Assembly (NCBI RefSeq): GCF_013348805.1 | Contig: NZ_CP054690.1 | Location: forward strand, 2,728,001-2,792,000 | Source: Rhodococcus sp. W8901 | Lineage (GTDB): Bacteria; Actinomycetota; Actinomycetes; Mycobacteriales; Mycobacteriaceae | Direction of reading: 5' to 3' | DNA length: 64,000 nucleotides | Part shown: positions 1 through 7,864 of the stretch, one piece after another | Layout of the letters: each line of letters opens with the position of its first letter | How positions within the stretch are numbered: the first letter of the stretch is position 1 | The notes under the pieces: generated by a model | Told to the model about the DNA's origin: nothing | What the model saw: only the letters and a program-made list of their open reading frames with translations | Databases searched by the model: none | Translations under genes and position numbers: made by a program

Positions 1-751
1 TGAGCACCTCGGCCGGTGGTCCGTCGGCGGCCGCACGGCCGTTCTCGAGGACGCAGATCCGGTCGGCGTACGCCGCGGCCAGTCCCAGGTCGTGGAGCAC
101 GACGACAACGGCGGCACCGTCGGCCGCCCGGTCGCGGGCGATGCGCATCACGGACTCCTGGTGACCCAGGTCGAGGGCCGCGGTGGGCTCGTCGAGGAGG
201 GCGGTCTCGGTGTCCTGCGCGAGCACACGGGCGAGTGCGACGCGCGCACGCTCGCCGCCCGAGAGGACGCTGAACGGCCGGTCCGCGAGGTGTCGGACGT
301 CACAGATGTCCATGCACTCGTCGATGACCTTGTCGTCGTCGGTGTCCCGCCCGGTGCGCTGCCACGGCGCGCGCCCCATCGTGACCACCTGGCGGGCGGT
401 GAACGAGAACCCCACGGTGTGCTGCTGCGGCAACACAGCGCGCCGGCGCGACATGTCCGACGGTGTCCAGTCGCCGAGCGGCTTGCCGTCGAGTTCGACG
501 GTGCCCGCCGCGACCGCCTGGTCGCCCGACAGCGCCGCCAGCAGCGTGGACTTGCCGGCGCCGTTGGGGCCGACCAGTGCGAGCACCTCACCGGAGCGGA
601 CCGTGAGATCGACGCCGTCGAGGACGGTGCGTCCGCCCCGCTCGACGTTGATCCCGGTGGCCCGCATCGTCACGGCGCCGCGTTCGGTGCGCGCGGGGAC
701 GTCGGTGGCGCGGCCGAACAGGCTTCGGGTGCGGTCGATCATCGAGCCCAT
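1..751 (-). CDS. hmuV: Heme ABC transporter ATP-binding protein HmuV (3' end outside window)
   Basis: ATPase that powers heme import through HmuU at the inner face of the membrane. The visible reading frame is 250 codons and leaves the window on the left, so only the extreme C-terminus is missing compared with the usual 255-280 residues. It shows Walker A GPNGAGKST near residues 61-69, the signature LSGGE, Walker B ending LLDEPTAALD and the switch histidine in LHDLG. The start is the ATG inside TGATG, overlapping the hmuU stop. A second ATG lies three codons further in. It is the last visible gene of the hmuO-T-U-V operon, so it is expected to share the iron-regulated promoter upstream of hmuO. 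The heme assignment rests on the neighbouring heme oxygenase and HmuT; the ATPase alone would fit any FecCDE-type siderophore or B12 importer. Confidence 0.93.
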   Translation of the reverse strand, partial: MGSMIDRTRSLFGRATDVPARTERGAVTMRATGINVERGGRTVLDGVDLTVRSGEVLALVGPNGAGKSTLLAALSGDQAVAAGTVELDGKPLGDWTPSDMSRRRAVLPQQHTVGFSFTARQVVTMGRAPWQRTGRDTDDDKVIDECMDICDVRHLADRPFSVLSGGERARVALARVLAQDTETALLDEPTAALDLGHQESVMRIARDRAADGAAVVVVLHDLGLAAAYADRICVLENGRAAADGPPAEVL

Positions 752-1809
752 CACGCCCACCCGCCCTGACGGGAACGGGTGCGGCGCAGGAGCCAGAAGA
801 AGAACGGTCCACCCACGAGCGAGGTCAGCATGCCGAGCGGAAGGTCGGCGTTGTCCACGAGCGTGCGGGAGCCGAGGTCGGCGGCCAGCAGGACCACTGC
901 GCCACCGAGCACGCTCGCGGGCAGTAGTAGTCGATGCCCGGGGCCGACGAGCATGCGCATCACGTGCGGTACGACGAGGCCGACGAACAGGATGATGCCG
1001 GTGAACGCGACGCCCGACGACACCAGCACCGCGACGATCACGATCGCGATCAGTCGCAGCTTCTCGACGTCGACACCGAGGTGCCGCGCCGCGCTCTCGC
1101 CGAGGGCGAGCAGGTCGAGTTTCGGGGCGATCAGCATCGACGCGGCGATGCCCGCGATCGCCATCGGGGCGACGATCGCGACGGCGTTCCAGCTGGCGCC
1201 GTTGAGGCTGCCCATCTGCCAGAACACGATCTGGTCGCGGGCAGCGGGGCTCGCGACGAACGTGAAGAACGCGATGAGTCCTCCGGCGAACGCGTTGATC
1301 GCGACGCCGGTGAGCACGAGGGTGACCACCTCGGTTCGGCCGCCGGAACGGGCGAGGAGGTAGACGAGGGTGGTCGTGATCAGTCCCGCCACGAAGGCGG
1401 AGCCCGCGACGGCCGGTCCGGCGGTGAATGCGCCGCCCAGCACGATCGCGGCACTGGCACCCACCGCGGCGCCGGCCGAGACGCCGATGACGCCCGGCTC
1501 GGCGAGCGGGTTGGAGAACACGCCCTGCAGGAGGGCTCCCGAGCAGCCGAGCGCCGCGCCGACGAGGATCGCGAGGATCACGCGCGGGAACCGCACCTGC
1601 CACAGCGTCACCTCGCCGCTGGGATGCGACGGCATCGGTCCGATGTCGAGCCCGATGCGGTGCAGGACGCTGCCCAGGACCTCGGCCGGGCTGGTCGGCA
1701 CCTGACCGATGCAGGCCGACGCGAGGGCCAGCACGGCCAGCAGGACTACCAGCCCGACGATGACCGTGCCGGGCCGCACCCGGGGCCGGCTGGCTACCGA
1801 GGTACTCAT
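751..1809 (-). CDS. hmuU: Heme ABC transporter permease HmuU (FecCD family)
   Basis: Integral membrane permease of the FecCD/BtuC family, 352 residues, the usual length, with about ten hydrophobic segments. It forms the membrane channel that moves heme from HmuT to the cytoplasm using ATP hydrolysis by HmuV. Family features seen include the N-terminal hydrophobic segment (residues 15-33), the RFPRVILAILVGAALGCSGALLQG block near residue 75 (conserved R-x-PR and GaaLa-sGa-xQ pattern), and the C-terminal GGPFFFWLLRR. The ATG overlaps the hmuT stop by four bases (ATGA) and the stop overlaps the hmuV start, so the genes are probably translationally coupled. Confidence 0.93.
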   Translation of the reverse strand: MSTSVASRPRVRPGTVIVGLVVLLAVLALASACIGQVPTSPAEVLGSVLHRIGLDIGPMPSHPSGEVTLWQVRFPRVILAILVGAALGCSGALLQGVFSNPLAEPGVIGVSAGAAVGASAAIVLGGAFTAGPAVAGSAFVAGLITTTLVYLLARSGGRTEVVTLVLTGVAINAFAGGLIAFFTFVASPAARDQIVFWQMGSLNGASWNAVAIVAPMAIAGIAASMLIAPKLDLLALGESAARHLGVDVEKLRLIAIVIVAVLVSSGVAFTGIILFVGLVVPHVMRMLVGPGHRLLLPASVLGGAVVLLAADLGSRTLVDNADLPLGMLTSLVGGPFFFWLLRRTRSRQGGWA

Positions 1810-2825
1810 TCCGCGTCGGGGTGGTAGATCGCCTCGGCCAGCGCCGCCAGCACCTGGCCGGTGTTGGAGCCGAAGCTGAGCAGCATGGTGTCGGACATGT
1901 CCACGACCCGCTTGTTCTGGCCGGCCGGAGTCTGCGCGATACCCGGAACCTTCTCCAGGCCGTCGACTCCACCGATGGATTGGAGGCCACCGCTCATCAT
2001 CAGCATGACGTCGGGTGCCGCCGCGATCATGGCCTCACTCGTGATCGGGACGAACTCGCTGGTCAGGCCCGAAGCGGTGCCCGCGTCCGTGGCGCCGAGC
2101 GCCTCGATCAGCGAGTCGGCACCGGAACCGGGTCCGGCGAGCATCGTGATTGAGGGACCACGCATGTAGAGGAACGCGATCTTCAGCGCCTCGGAACCGG
2201 CAGGAACCAACGCCTTCGCGTCGGCGATCTCCTGCTCGGTCCGTGCGACGAGCTGCTCTCCCTGTGCGGGCACGCCCAACGCCGCGGCCACCGCGGTGAT
2301 CTGCCCCGGCACACCTTCGAGGGTGCGGGTGGGATCGAAGTAGACGACCGGAACCCCGGCAGCGCGGAGCTGATCCTGTACCGACTTGGGGCCGATGCTG
2401 GTGTCGGTCAGCATCACGGTCGGGGACAGGTTCAGGATCGCCTCGGCATTCATCGCCTGTCCGCCGGGGGTGATGTTGGGGATGTCCTTCGCGGCCGGGA
2501 AACCGGATGCAGTGTCGCGACCGACGACGTTGTCACCGAGACCCAGTGCGAACACCGTTTCGGTCAGGGTGCCGTATCGGTCGGCCGTCACGATCCGGCT
2601 GGCATCGTTGATCGTGACGTCGACACCGTCGAAACTGCGCACCGTGACCGGAAGTTGCGGGGTCGGGCTGTCCGCAACCGGTCGTGGATCGGCGTCGGCG
2701 ACCACCGCGGTGGTCTGGCCGTGCTGCGCGGTTTCGTCGGTCGCGACGGACGTGCAGGCCGCGAGTGAGACTACGGTCGCGGCCGAGGCGGCCACGACGA
2801 GGAGCCGGGAGAGCGCAGATCTCAT
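1806..2825 (-). CDS. hmuT: Heme-binding lipoprotein HmuT (periplasmic-binding-protein type)
   Basis: Substrate-binding lipoprotein that captures heme outside the membrane and hands it to HmuU. It has 339 residues. The first 24 residues form a lipoprotein signal: a basic start, a hydrophobic run, then lipobox LAAC with Cys24 as the lipidated residue. The mature protein fits the TroA/FepB-like class III fold, with a region near residues 90-130 (VFALGLGDNVVGRDTASGFP) typical of hemin-binding HmuT proteins. It overlaps hmuO by four bases (ATGA) upstream and hmuU by four bases downstream. Ligand choice (heme rather than a siderophore) is inferred from the linked heme oxygenase. Confidence 0.92.
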   Translation of the reverse strand: MRSALSRLLVVAASAATVVSLAACTSVATDETAQHGQTTAVVADADPRPVADSPTPQLPVTVRSFDGVDVTINDASRIVTADRYGTLTETVFALGLGDNVVGRDTASGFPAAKDIPNITPGGQAMNAEAILNLSPTVMLTDTSIGPKSVQDQLRAAGVPVVYFDPTRTLEGVPGQITAVAAALGVPAQGEQLVARTEQEIADAKALVPAGSEALKIAFLYMRGPSITMLAGPGSGADSLIEALGATDAGTASGLTSEFVPITSEAMIAAAPDVMLMMSGGLQSIGGVDGLEKVPGIAQTPAGQNKRVVDMSDTMLLSFGSNTGQVLAALAEAIYHPDAE

Positions 2826-3505
2826 TTCACAAGGTAGCGATCGATATCGGCCTCGAGATCGGCGAACAGGCCGCCGTTGAGGCCGTACGCGAGGTTGACC
2901 TCGCTGATGAAACGTGCCTGCTCGTCTGCGGACAGCGGTGCCTGATCGAGCTTGGCGCGGTACTCGTCCTTGAACACCTTCGGCTTGGCGATCTGGTCGA
3001 AGATGTAGAACCGCAGGCCGTCGACCTCGTAGCCGTACGCGCGCTCGAGCATGCGTCGGATGATCTGACCGCCGGACAGGTCACCCATGTAGCGCAGGTA
3101 GTGGTGCGCGACGAAGTCGGCCGGGGAGGTGAAGGCGACCTCTTCGAGGCGCGCGACGTACGCCGCGGTCGCGGGAGTCGCGACCAGCTGGTCGCGCCAG
3201 GCCGGGCCGAGTAGGAACTCGAGGTCGGCCGCGAGGGCCGGCAGGCGGACGAGCTCGGGAGCGATGAACGGCGCAGCGATCGGGTCGGCGACGTGGGTGT
3301 CGGCGGCGCGCTCGAGCACCTCGTAAACGAGGTAGGTCTGTGCCAGTAGGGCCGCGAAGCCCTCCTTGGTGAGCTTGCCGGCGAGGAGATCGCCCACGAA
3401 TCGGGACTGCTCGGTGGCGCGGTGAGCCGCATCGGTCTCGGTCTTGATGCGCTCGGCGAAACCGGCGAGCTCGCCGGCCTCGGTACCCTGGTCGAGCACG
3501 TCCAT
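2822..3505 (-). CDS. hmuO: Heme oxygenase (biliverdin-producing), HmuO type
   Basis: Cleaves heme with O2 and electrons to biliverdin, CO and Fe2+, releasing iron from imported heme in the cytoplasm. It has 227 residues, close to the about 215 of corynebacterial HmuO. The proximal heme ligand is His28 in TDAAHRATE, and the distal helix carries YMGDLSGGQ with the glycine kink. The start is the ATG at 3505, preceded by AAGGAG with 6-base spacing. A longer open frame to 3538 would add 11 residues that the family lacks. It is first in the hmuOTUV operon; an IdeR/DtxR-like box lies about 40 bases upstream. Confidence 0.95.
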   Translation of the reverse strand: MDVLDQGTEAGELAGFAERIKTETDAAHRATEQSRFVGDLLAGKLTKEGFAALLAQTYLVYEVLERAADTHVADPIAAPFIAPELVRLPALAADLEFLLGPAWRDQLVATPATAAYVARLEEVAFTSPADFVAHHYLRYMGDLSGGQIIRRMLERAYGYEVDGLRFYIFDQIAKPKVFKDEYRAKLDQAPLSADEQARFISEVNLAYGLNGGLFADLEADIDRYLVK

Positions 3506-3546
3506 GTGATCTCCTTCACGATGACATTCGTCAGACACAACGGCTA

Positions 3547-3565
3547 CGAGGTTAGCCTATCCTCG
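3547..3565 (-). promoter_or_regulatory. IdeR/DtxR iron box in front of hmuO
   Basis: The 19-base site CGAGGTTAGCCTATCCTCG is nearly a perfect dyad. Its core AGGTTAGCCTATCCT differs at one position from the DtxR/IdeR consensus AGGTTAGSCTAACCT. It sits between the hmuO start and the upstream aldo/keto reductase gene, and plausible -10 hexamers (TAACCT, TAGGCT on the minus strand) fall inside it. Binding of Fe2+-IdeR here would block hmuOTUV when iron is plentiful. The match is seen directly; the regulation is inferred from family knowledge. Confidence 0.88.
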
Positions 3566-3621
3566 CGATCGTTGTCGTCACTAATCACCCTGAATCAATC
3601 GAAAGTTGGACGCTCGACCGA

Positions 3622-4557
3622 TCAGGCGCTGACGTCGTCGAGCGCCGATGCGATCGCCGCCGGCAACTCGAGCTCCTCGGCGGACAACACGCCGGTGAGC
3701 TGGGCGAGATCTCGTGCGCCGACCACCGCGCTCGCGACACCGGGCCGGTCCCGCGCCCATGCGAGTGCCACCGCGAGCGGTGACGTGCCCAGACCGTCGG
3801 CCGCGGTGAGGACCGCGTCGACCACCCGGACCGAGGACTCCGTGAGGTAGCTGCGGACCTCGGCGGCGTGCTGCTCGTCCGCGCCGCGCGAATCGGCCGG
3901 GATCCCGTCCCGGTACTTGCCGGTGAGGACGCCGCCCGCGAGCGGAACCGCGGCGAACACGCCGATGCCGTGATGAGCCGCGGCGGGAAGCAGCTCTTCC
4001 TCGACACCGCGGGCGAGGAGCGAGTACTCGGCCTGGGTCGCGACCAGTCGCCCCGGCCCGCGATAGCCCGCCGCGGTCGCGAGCTGCCAGCCCAGGTAGC
4101 CGCGGGCCCCCGTATATCGGACGCGGCCGCTGCTGACCGCATGGTCGAGAGCCGACGCGACCTCGTCCACCGGGGTCAGCGGATCCCACGTCGCTACCTG
4201 CCACATGTCGAGGTGGTCGGTGCCGAGTTCGCGCAGTGTCGAATCCAGCTGCGCGAGCAGACCGCGGCGGGAACAGTCCACGCGCTGCCCGTTGTGCGCG
4301 TACGGATTGATTCCGGCGCTACCACCGAGGATCAGGTATTCGCGGGGCACCACGTCATCGAGCAGTTCCGCGAGCAGGCGCTGGGCCTTCCCGTCGCCGT
4401 AGGCGGGCGAGGTGTCGACGAGGGTGCCACCGGCATCGACGAACGCGGACAGCTGTGCCGCAGCTTCGTCACCGTCGGTATCCCGACCCCAGTGCAGGGT
4501 CCCCAGCCCGAGCCTCGACACGCGCAGACCGCTCGTTCCCACCGCTCTGTATTCCAT
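3622..4557 (-). CDS. Aldo/keto reductase with degenerate catalytic tetrad
   Basis: Member of the NADPH-dependent aldo/keto reductase TIM-barrel superfamily, 311 residues from the ATG in MEYRAVGTSG. The N-terminus (GTSGLRVSRLGLGTLHWG) and VDTSPAYGDG (Asp and Tyr of the tetrad, near residues 48-54) are normal. The strand that should end in the catalytic Lys reads LILGGSAGI, and the position of the catalytic His reads MWQVATWD, where relatives have K and H. Ordinary hydride transfer to carbonyls is therefore doubtful. The C-terminal cofactor region (SAVVGARDLAQL) is intact, so nucleotide may still bind. It is divergent from uppP across about 230 bases. Family assignment is firm; substrate unknown. 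Confidence 0.85.
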   Translation of the reverse strand: MEYRAVGTSGLRVSRLGLGTLHWGRDTDGDEAAAQLSAFVDAGGTLVDTSPAYGDGKAQRLLAELLDDVVPREYLILGGSAGINPYAHNGQRVDCSRRGLLAQLDSTLRELGTDHLDMWQVATWDPLTPVDEVASALDHAVSSGRVRYTGARGYLGWQLATAAGYRGPGRLVATQAEYSLLARGVEEELLPAAAHHGIGVFAAVPLAGGVLTGKYRDGIPADSRGADEQHAAEVRSYLTESSVRVVDAVLTAADGLGTSPLAVALAWARDRPGVASAVVGARDLAQLTGVLSAEELELPAAIASALDDVSA

Positions 4558-4788
4558 AACCGCCCACGTCTCGACACCGGATGTTTCAGCTGACTTCACC
4601 GGCAGGACAACGCCCGCCGGTGTGAAGAACACTAGTAGCGCGCACGGCGCGCCGAGTACAGCCACGCCGGGTACCGTCTGTCCGGTGAAACTTGGACCAC
4701 ACGCGTGTAATACGGATGCCCGCAACCTGATCCGCCGCACCTCACTCGACGCGAGTGGCCCGGGGTCCCTCGCGTGATCGGGGAGGCC

Positions 4789-5622
4789 ATGACCTGGCTC
4801 CAGGCGATCGTTCTCGGCGCGGTGCAGGGGCTCACGGAGTTCCTGCCGATCTCGTCGTCGGGCCACCTGCGGATCGTCTCGGAGATCTTCTTCGGCACCG
4901 ACGCCGGTGCGTCGTTCACCGCGGTCACACAGCTCGGCACCGAGGCCGCGGTTCTGTTGTACTTCGCCCGGGACATCGGCCGCATCGTGGCGGCCTGGTT
5001 CCGCGGACTGTTCCATGCAGAGCACCGCGGCGACCTCGACTACCGCATGGGCTGGTACGTCATCATCGGCACCATTCCCGTCGGTGTGCTCGGCTTCCTG
5101 TTCAAGGACCAGATCCGCACCGGCGCAAGGAACCTGTGGCTGATCGCGACGATGCTGATCGTCTTCGCGCTCGTGATCGCGGCCGCCGAGTACTACGGGC
5201 GCAAGACCCGGCCGATCGAGGACCTGCGCGCCCGGGACGGCATCATCATGGGTTCCGCACAGGCACTCGCGTTGATCCCCGGCGTCTCGCGCTCCGGCGG
5301 CACCATCAGCGCCGGCCTGTTCCTCGGCCTCACCCGTGAGGCCGCGGCTCGCTACTCGTTCCTGCTCGCGATCCCCGCGGTGGTCGCCTCCGGATTGTTC
5401 AGTCTCCCCGACGCATTCGAGCCGGAGGGGGAGGGGCTGATCGCGTCCGGGCCGCAGCTGCTGGTGGCGACGTTGATCGCGTTCGCCATCGGGTACGCCT
5501 CGATCGCCTGGCTGCTCCGCTTCGTCGTGAACCACTCGATGTACTGGTTCGTCGGCTACCGCATCGTGCTCGGTGTCGTCGTGCTGGCACTGCTCGCGAC
5601 CGGCGTGGTCTCGGCGACGTGA
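4789..5622 (+). CDS. uppP: Undecaprenyl-diphosphatase UppP (BacA)
   Basis: Membrane phosphatase that turns undecaprenyl (here probably decaprenyl) diphosphate into the monophosphate carrier for peptidoglycan and arabinogalactan synthesis. It gives bacitracin resistance in many bacteria. Both active-site motifs are present: [14 protein letters not shown] at residues 13-26 and PGVSRSG in the middle, within 7-8 membrane helices. The ATG at 4789 gives 277 residues, like mycobacterial UppP (276); it follows GGGGAGG very closely. A GTG at 4774 would add five residues and cannot be excluded. First gene of a rightward cluster with the histidine phosphatase, DUF3090 and SCO1664-type genes, an order kept in mycobacteria. 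Confidence 0.95.
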   Translation: MTWLQAIVLGAVQGLTEFLPISSSGHLRIVSEIFFGTDAGASFTAVTQLGTEAAVLLYFARDIGRIVAAWFRGLFHAEHRGDLDYRMGWYVIIGTIPVGVLGFLFKDQIRTGARNLWLIATMLIVFALVIAAAEYYGRKTRPIEDLRARDGIIMGSAQALALIPGVSRSGGTISAGLFLGLTREAAARYSFLLAIPAVVASGLFSLPDAFEPEGEGLIASGPQLLVATLIAFAIGYASIAWLLRFVVNHSMYWFVGYRIVLGVVVLALLATGVVSAT

Positions 5623-5658
5623 CCGGTGTCGGAGCGGGACGCCATTAGGCTGTAGCCC

Positions 5659-6363
5659 ATGACGGTGATCCTGCTCCGACACGGACGTTCGACGGCGAAC
5701 ACCTCGCGCACCCTCGCCGGTCGTTCGCTGGGCGTCGCACTCGACGACGTCGGGGTCGAGCAGGCCAAGGGGCTCATCGACCGGCTGTCGGGTGTCGCGA
5801 TCGCGGAGATCGTGCAGTCGCCGCTGCTGCGGTGCGAGCAGACCGTCGCCCCGCTCGCGATCGACCGGGGGCTGACGCCGCGGACCGACGAGCGACTGGC
5901 CGAGGTGGATTACGGACAGTGGACCGGCCGGAGCCTGAAGGACCTTGTCGAGGAACCCCTGTGGCGGGTGGTCCAGCAGCACGCGTCGGCCGCCGTCTTT
6001 CCCGGCGGTGAGGGGTTGGCGCAGGTCCAGGCCCGTGCGGTGGCCGCGGTGCGAGAACACGACCGGCGCCTGGCCGAGGAGAACGGCAGGGACGTCGTGT
6101 GGATCGCCTGCAGCCACGGCGACGTGATCAAGTCGGTGCTCGCCGACGCGGTGGGCAGCCACCTCGACGGATTCCAGCGCATCGTCACCGAGCCGGCATC
6201 GATCAGCATCGTGCGGTACACGGCGACCCGACCGTTCGTCCTGCGGATGAACGACACCGGGAGCGACCTCGCCGGCCTGAACGGCGCCGGCGGCGGGAAA
6301 CACGACGCGCAGGAGTCGGTGCCCGGCGGTGAGGTCGGCAATGATCGGCCGCCGGGACAGTAG
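5659..6363 (+). CDS. Histidine phosphatase family protein (MSMEG_4193 type)
   Basis: Phosphoglycerate-mutase-like histidine phosphatase, 234 residues. The phosphorylated His is in LLRHGRSTAN (RHG at residues 7-9), the acid is in EVDYGQWTGRSL, and the second catalytic His is in ACSHGDVIK. The C-terminus (after about residue 200) is a low-complexity Gly-rich tail. This subgroup is conserved in actinobacteria next to uppP and a DUF3090 gene; its substrate is not established. The 36-base gap from uppP implies one transcript. Confidence 0.88.
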   Translation: MTVILLRHGRSTANTSRTLAGRSLGVALDDVGVEQAKGLIDRLSGVAIAEIVQSPLLRCEQTVAPLAIDRGLTPRTDERLAEVDYGQWTGRSLKDLVEEPLWRVVQQHASAAVFPGGEGLAQVQARAVAAVREHDRRLAEENGRDVVWIACSHGDVIKSVLADAVGSHLDGFQRIVTEPASISIVRYTATRPFVLRMNDTGSDLAGLNGAGGGKHDAQESVPGGEVGNDRPPGQ

Positions 6364-6403
6364 GGCGGATAATGAAGCGGTACGCAGAATTCGAGGAGGT
6401 GCA

Positions 6404-6997
6404 ATGCCACGCGCGATACATGTTTTTCGCACCCCTGATCGATTTGTTGCGGGGACGGTCGGCGAACCCGGCGACCGGTCGTTCTATCTCCAGGCCGTGC
6501 ACGACGCGCGGGTGGTGAGCGTGCTGCTCGAGAAGCAGCAGGTCCAGGTGCTCGCCGATCGGATGGGTCTCCTGCTCGAGGAGGTCCACCGGCGGTTCGG
6601 TACCGCGGTGCCGCCCGAGGCGGGCGAGCTCGGTGACCTCAGCCCGCTCCTGACACCGCTGGACGTCGAGTTCCGGGTCGGCACGATGGGCCTCGGCTGG
6701 GATGCCGAGGCGGAGTCCGTCGTCGTCGAACTGCTCGCGGTCAGCGAGACGGAGTTCGACGAATCGGTCGTCCTCGATGATGCGGAGGAGGGCCCCGACG
6801 CCGTGCGGGTGTTCCTCACCCCGATCCAGGCGCGCGAGTTCGCGTTGCGCTCCGAGCGCGTGGTCGCCGCGGGTCGTGCCCCGTGCCCGCTGTGTGGCGA
6901 GCCACTCACCGCGGACGGCCACGTCTGCATTCGCACCAACGGATACCGGCGGATTGCGGGATTCGATTCGTCCGTCGAGTTCGGAGAAGAGCTCTGA
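6404..6997 (+). CDS. DUF3090 family protein
   Basis: Conserved actinobacterial protein of unknown function, 197 residues. The start at MPRAIHVFRTPDRF is supported by GAGGAGG five bases upstream of the ATG at 6404; a longer frame overlaps the previous gene without support. Near the C-terminus two Cys pairs (CPLCGEPLTADGHVC) look like a small zinc-ribbon knuckle. The middle is acidic and rich in Glu/Val. It always travels with the following SCO1664-type gene in actinobacteria, suggesting a shared role that remains unknown. Confidence 0.87.
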   Translation: MPRAIHVFRTPDRFVAGTVGEPGDRSFYLQAVHDARVVSVLLEKQQVQVLADRMGLLLEEVHRRFGTAVPPEAGELGDLSPLLTPLDVEFRVGTMGLGWDAEAESVVVELLAVSETEFDESVVLDDAEEGPDAVRVFLTPIQAREFALRSERVVAAGRAPCPLCGEPLTADGHVCIRTNGYRRIAGFDSSVEFGEEL

Positions 6998-7002
6998 CTG
7001 CG

Positions 7003-7824
7003 GTGTCGATCGACCCGTCGGATCCCGCGGCCCGCGAACTGCTCGCGGACGGTGAACTGACGCTGGTCGGTCGGATCGTCCACGCGAGTAACGCGACGCT
7101 GGTGTGTGAGGCGTCCACGAACGGCCGGTCGGTGCGCTGCGTGTACAAGCCGATCCGGGGTGAACGCCCGCTGTGGGACTTCCCGGACGGCACGCTCGCG
7201 GGCCGCGAGGTGGCGTCGTATCTGATCTCGGAGGAGCTGGGCTGGGGCGTGATCCCCCGCACGATCCTGCGCGACGGTCCGTTCGGCCCCGGCATGGTGC
7301 AGCAGTGGGTCGAGACCCCGGACCGTCACCCCGAGTCGGGCGGGCAGCTCGATCTGGTGGACATCTGCCCTCCCGAGGAGGTGCCGCCCGGCTTCTTCGA
7401 GGTGCTGCGTGCCCTCGACGTCCAGGGCACCGAGGTGGCGTTGATCCACGCCGACGATCCCCGGCTGCAGCGGATGGCGGTCCTCGACATCCTGCTCAAC
7501 AACGCCGATCGCAAGGGCGGGCATGCACTCGAGGGGGTCGACGGGTCGGTGTACGGCGTCGACCACGGCATCTGCCTGCACGAGGAGAACAAGCTCCGCA
7601 CGGTCCTGTGGGGCTGGGCGGGCTCGCCGATCGGGGACGACCTGATGGCCGACGTGGCCGGGTTCGCGGAGCGGCTCGAGGGCGAGGTGTTCCCGGCCGT
7701 CCTCGCCCGGCACATCACGGCCCGTGAGGTCGACGCTCTCCGCGACCGTGCGCGGGCGCTGGTCGCGGCACCGGTGATGCCACATCCCGTCGGATCCCGG
7801 CCCATTCCCTGGCCCGCGTTCTAG
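7003..7824 (+). CDS. SCO1664 family protein (PI3/PI4-kinase-like fold)
   Basis: Member of the SCO1664 family, 273 residues from the GTG at 7003. Seen: GxVxxSNxTL region (GRIVHASNATLVCEA), the lysine in CVYKPIRGERPLWDFPDGTLAGREVA, and ILLNNADRKGGH followed by YGVDHGICLHEE, which match the catalytic (D-x3-N-like) and metal-binding (D-x-G) patterns of phosphatidylinositol-kinase/HipA-like folds. An ATP-dependent kinase or related activity is inferred, not shown. The start is weakly supported because no good ribosome site precedes it; the stop of DUF3090 is only five bases upstream. Confidence 0.85.
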   Translation: MSIDPSDPAARELLADGELTLVGRIVHASNATLVCEASTNGRSVRCVYKPIRGERPLWDFPDGTLAGREVASYLISEELGWGVIPRTILRDGPFGPGMVQQWVETPDRHPESGGQLDLVDICPPEEVPPGFFEVLRALDVQGTEVALIHADDPRLQRMAVLDILLNNADRKGGHALEGVDGSVYGVDHGICLHEENKLRTVLWGWAGSPIGDDLMADVAGFAERLEGEVFPAVLARHITAREVDALRDRARALVAAPVMPHPVGSRPIPWPAF

Positions 7825-7825
7825 T

Positions 7826-7862
7826 CGTTCCAACGGTTCCGACGGTTCCAGCGGTATCCGAC
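7826..7862. repeat. Short tandem repeat, about four 9-base units
   Basis: Just after the SCO1664-type stop codon the sequence repeats a GGTTCCGAC-like unit four times: CGTTCCAAC, GGTTCCGAC, GGTTCCAGC and GGTATCCGAC. It fills the 40-base gap between two convergent genes. No hairpin typical of a terminator is evident. Confidence 0.6.
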
Positions 7863-7864
7863 GC

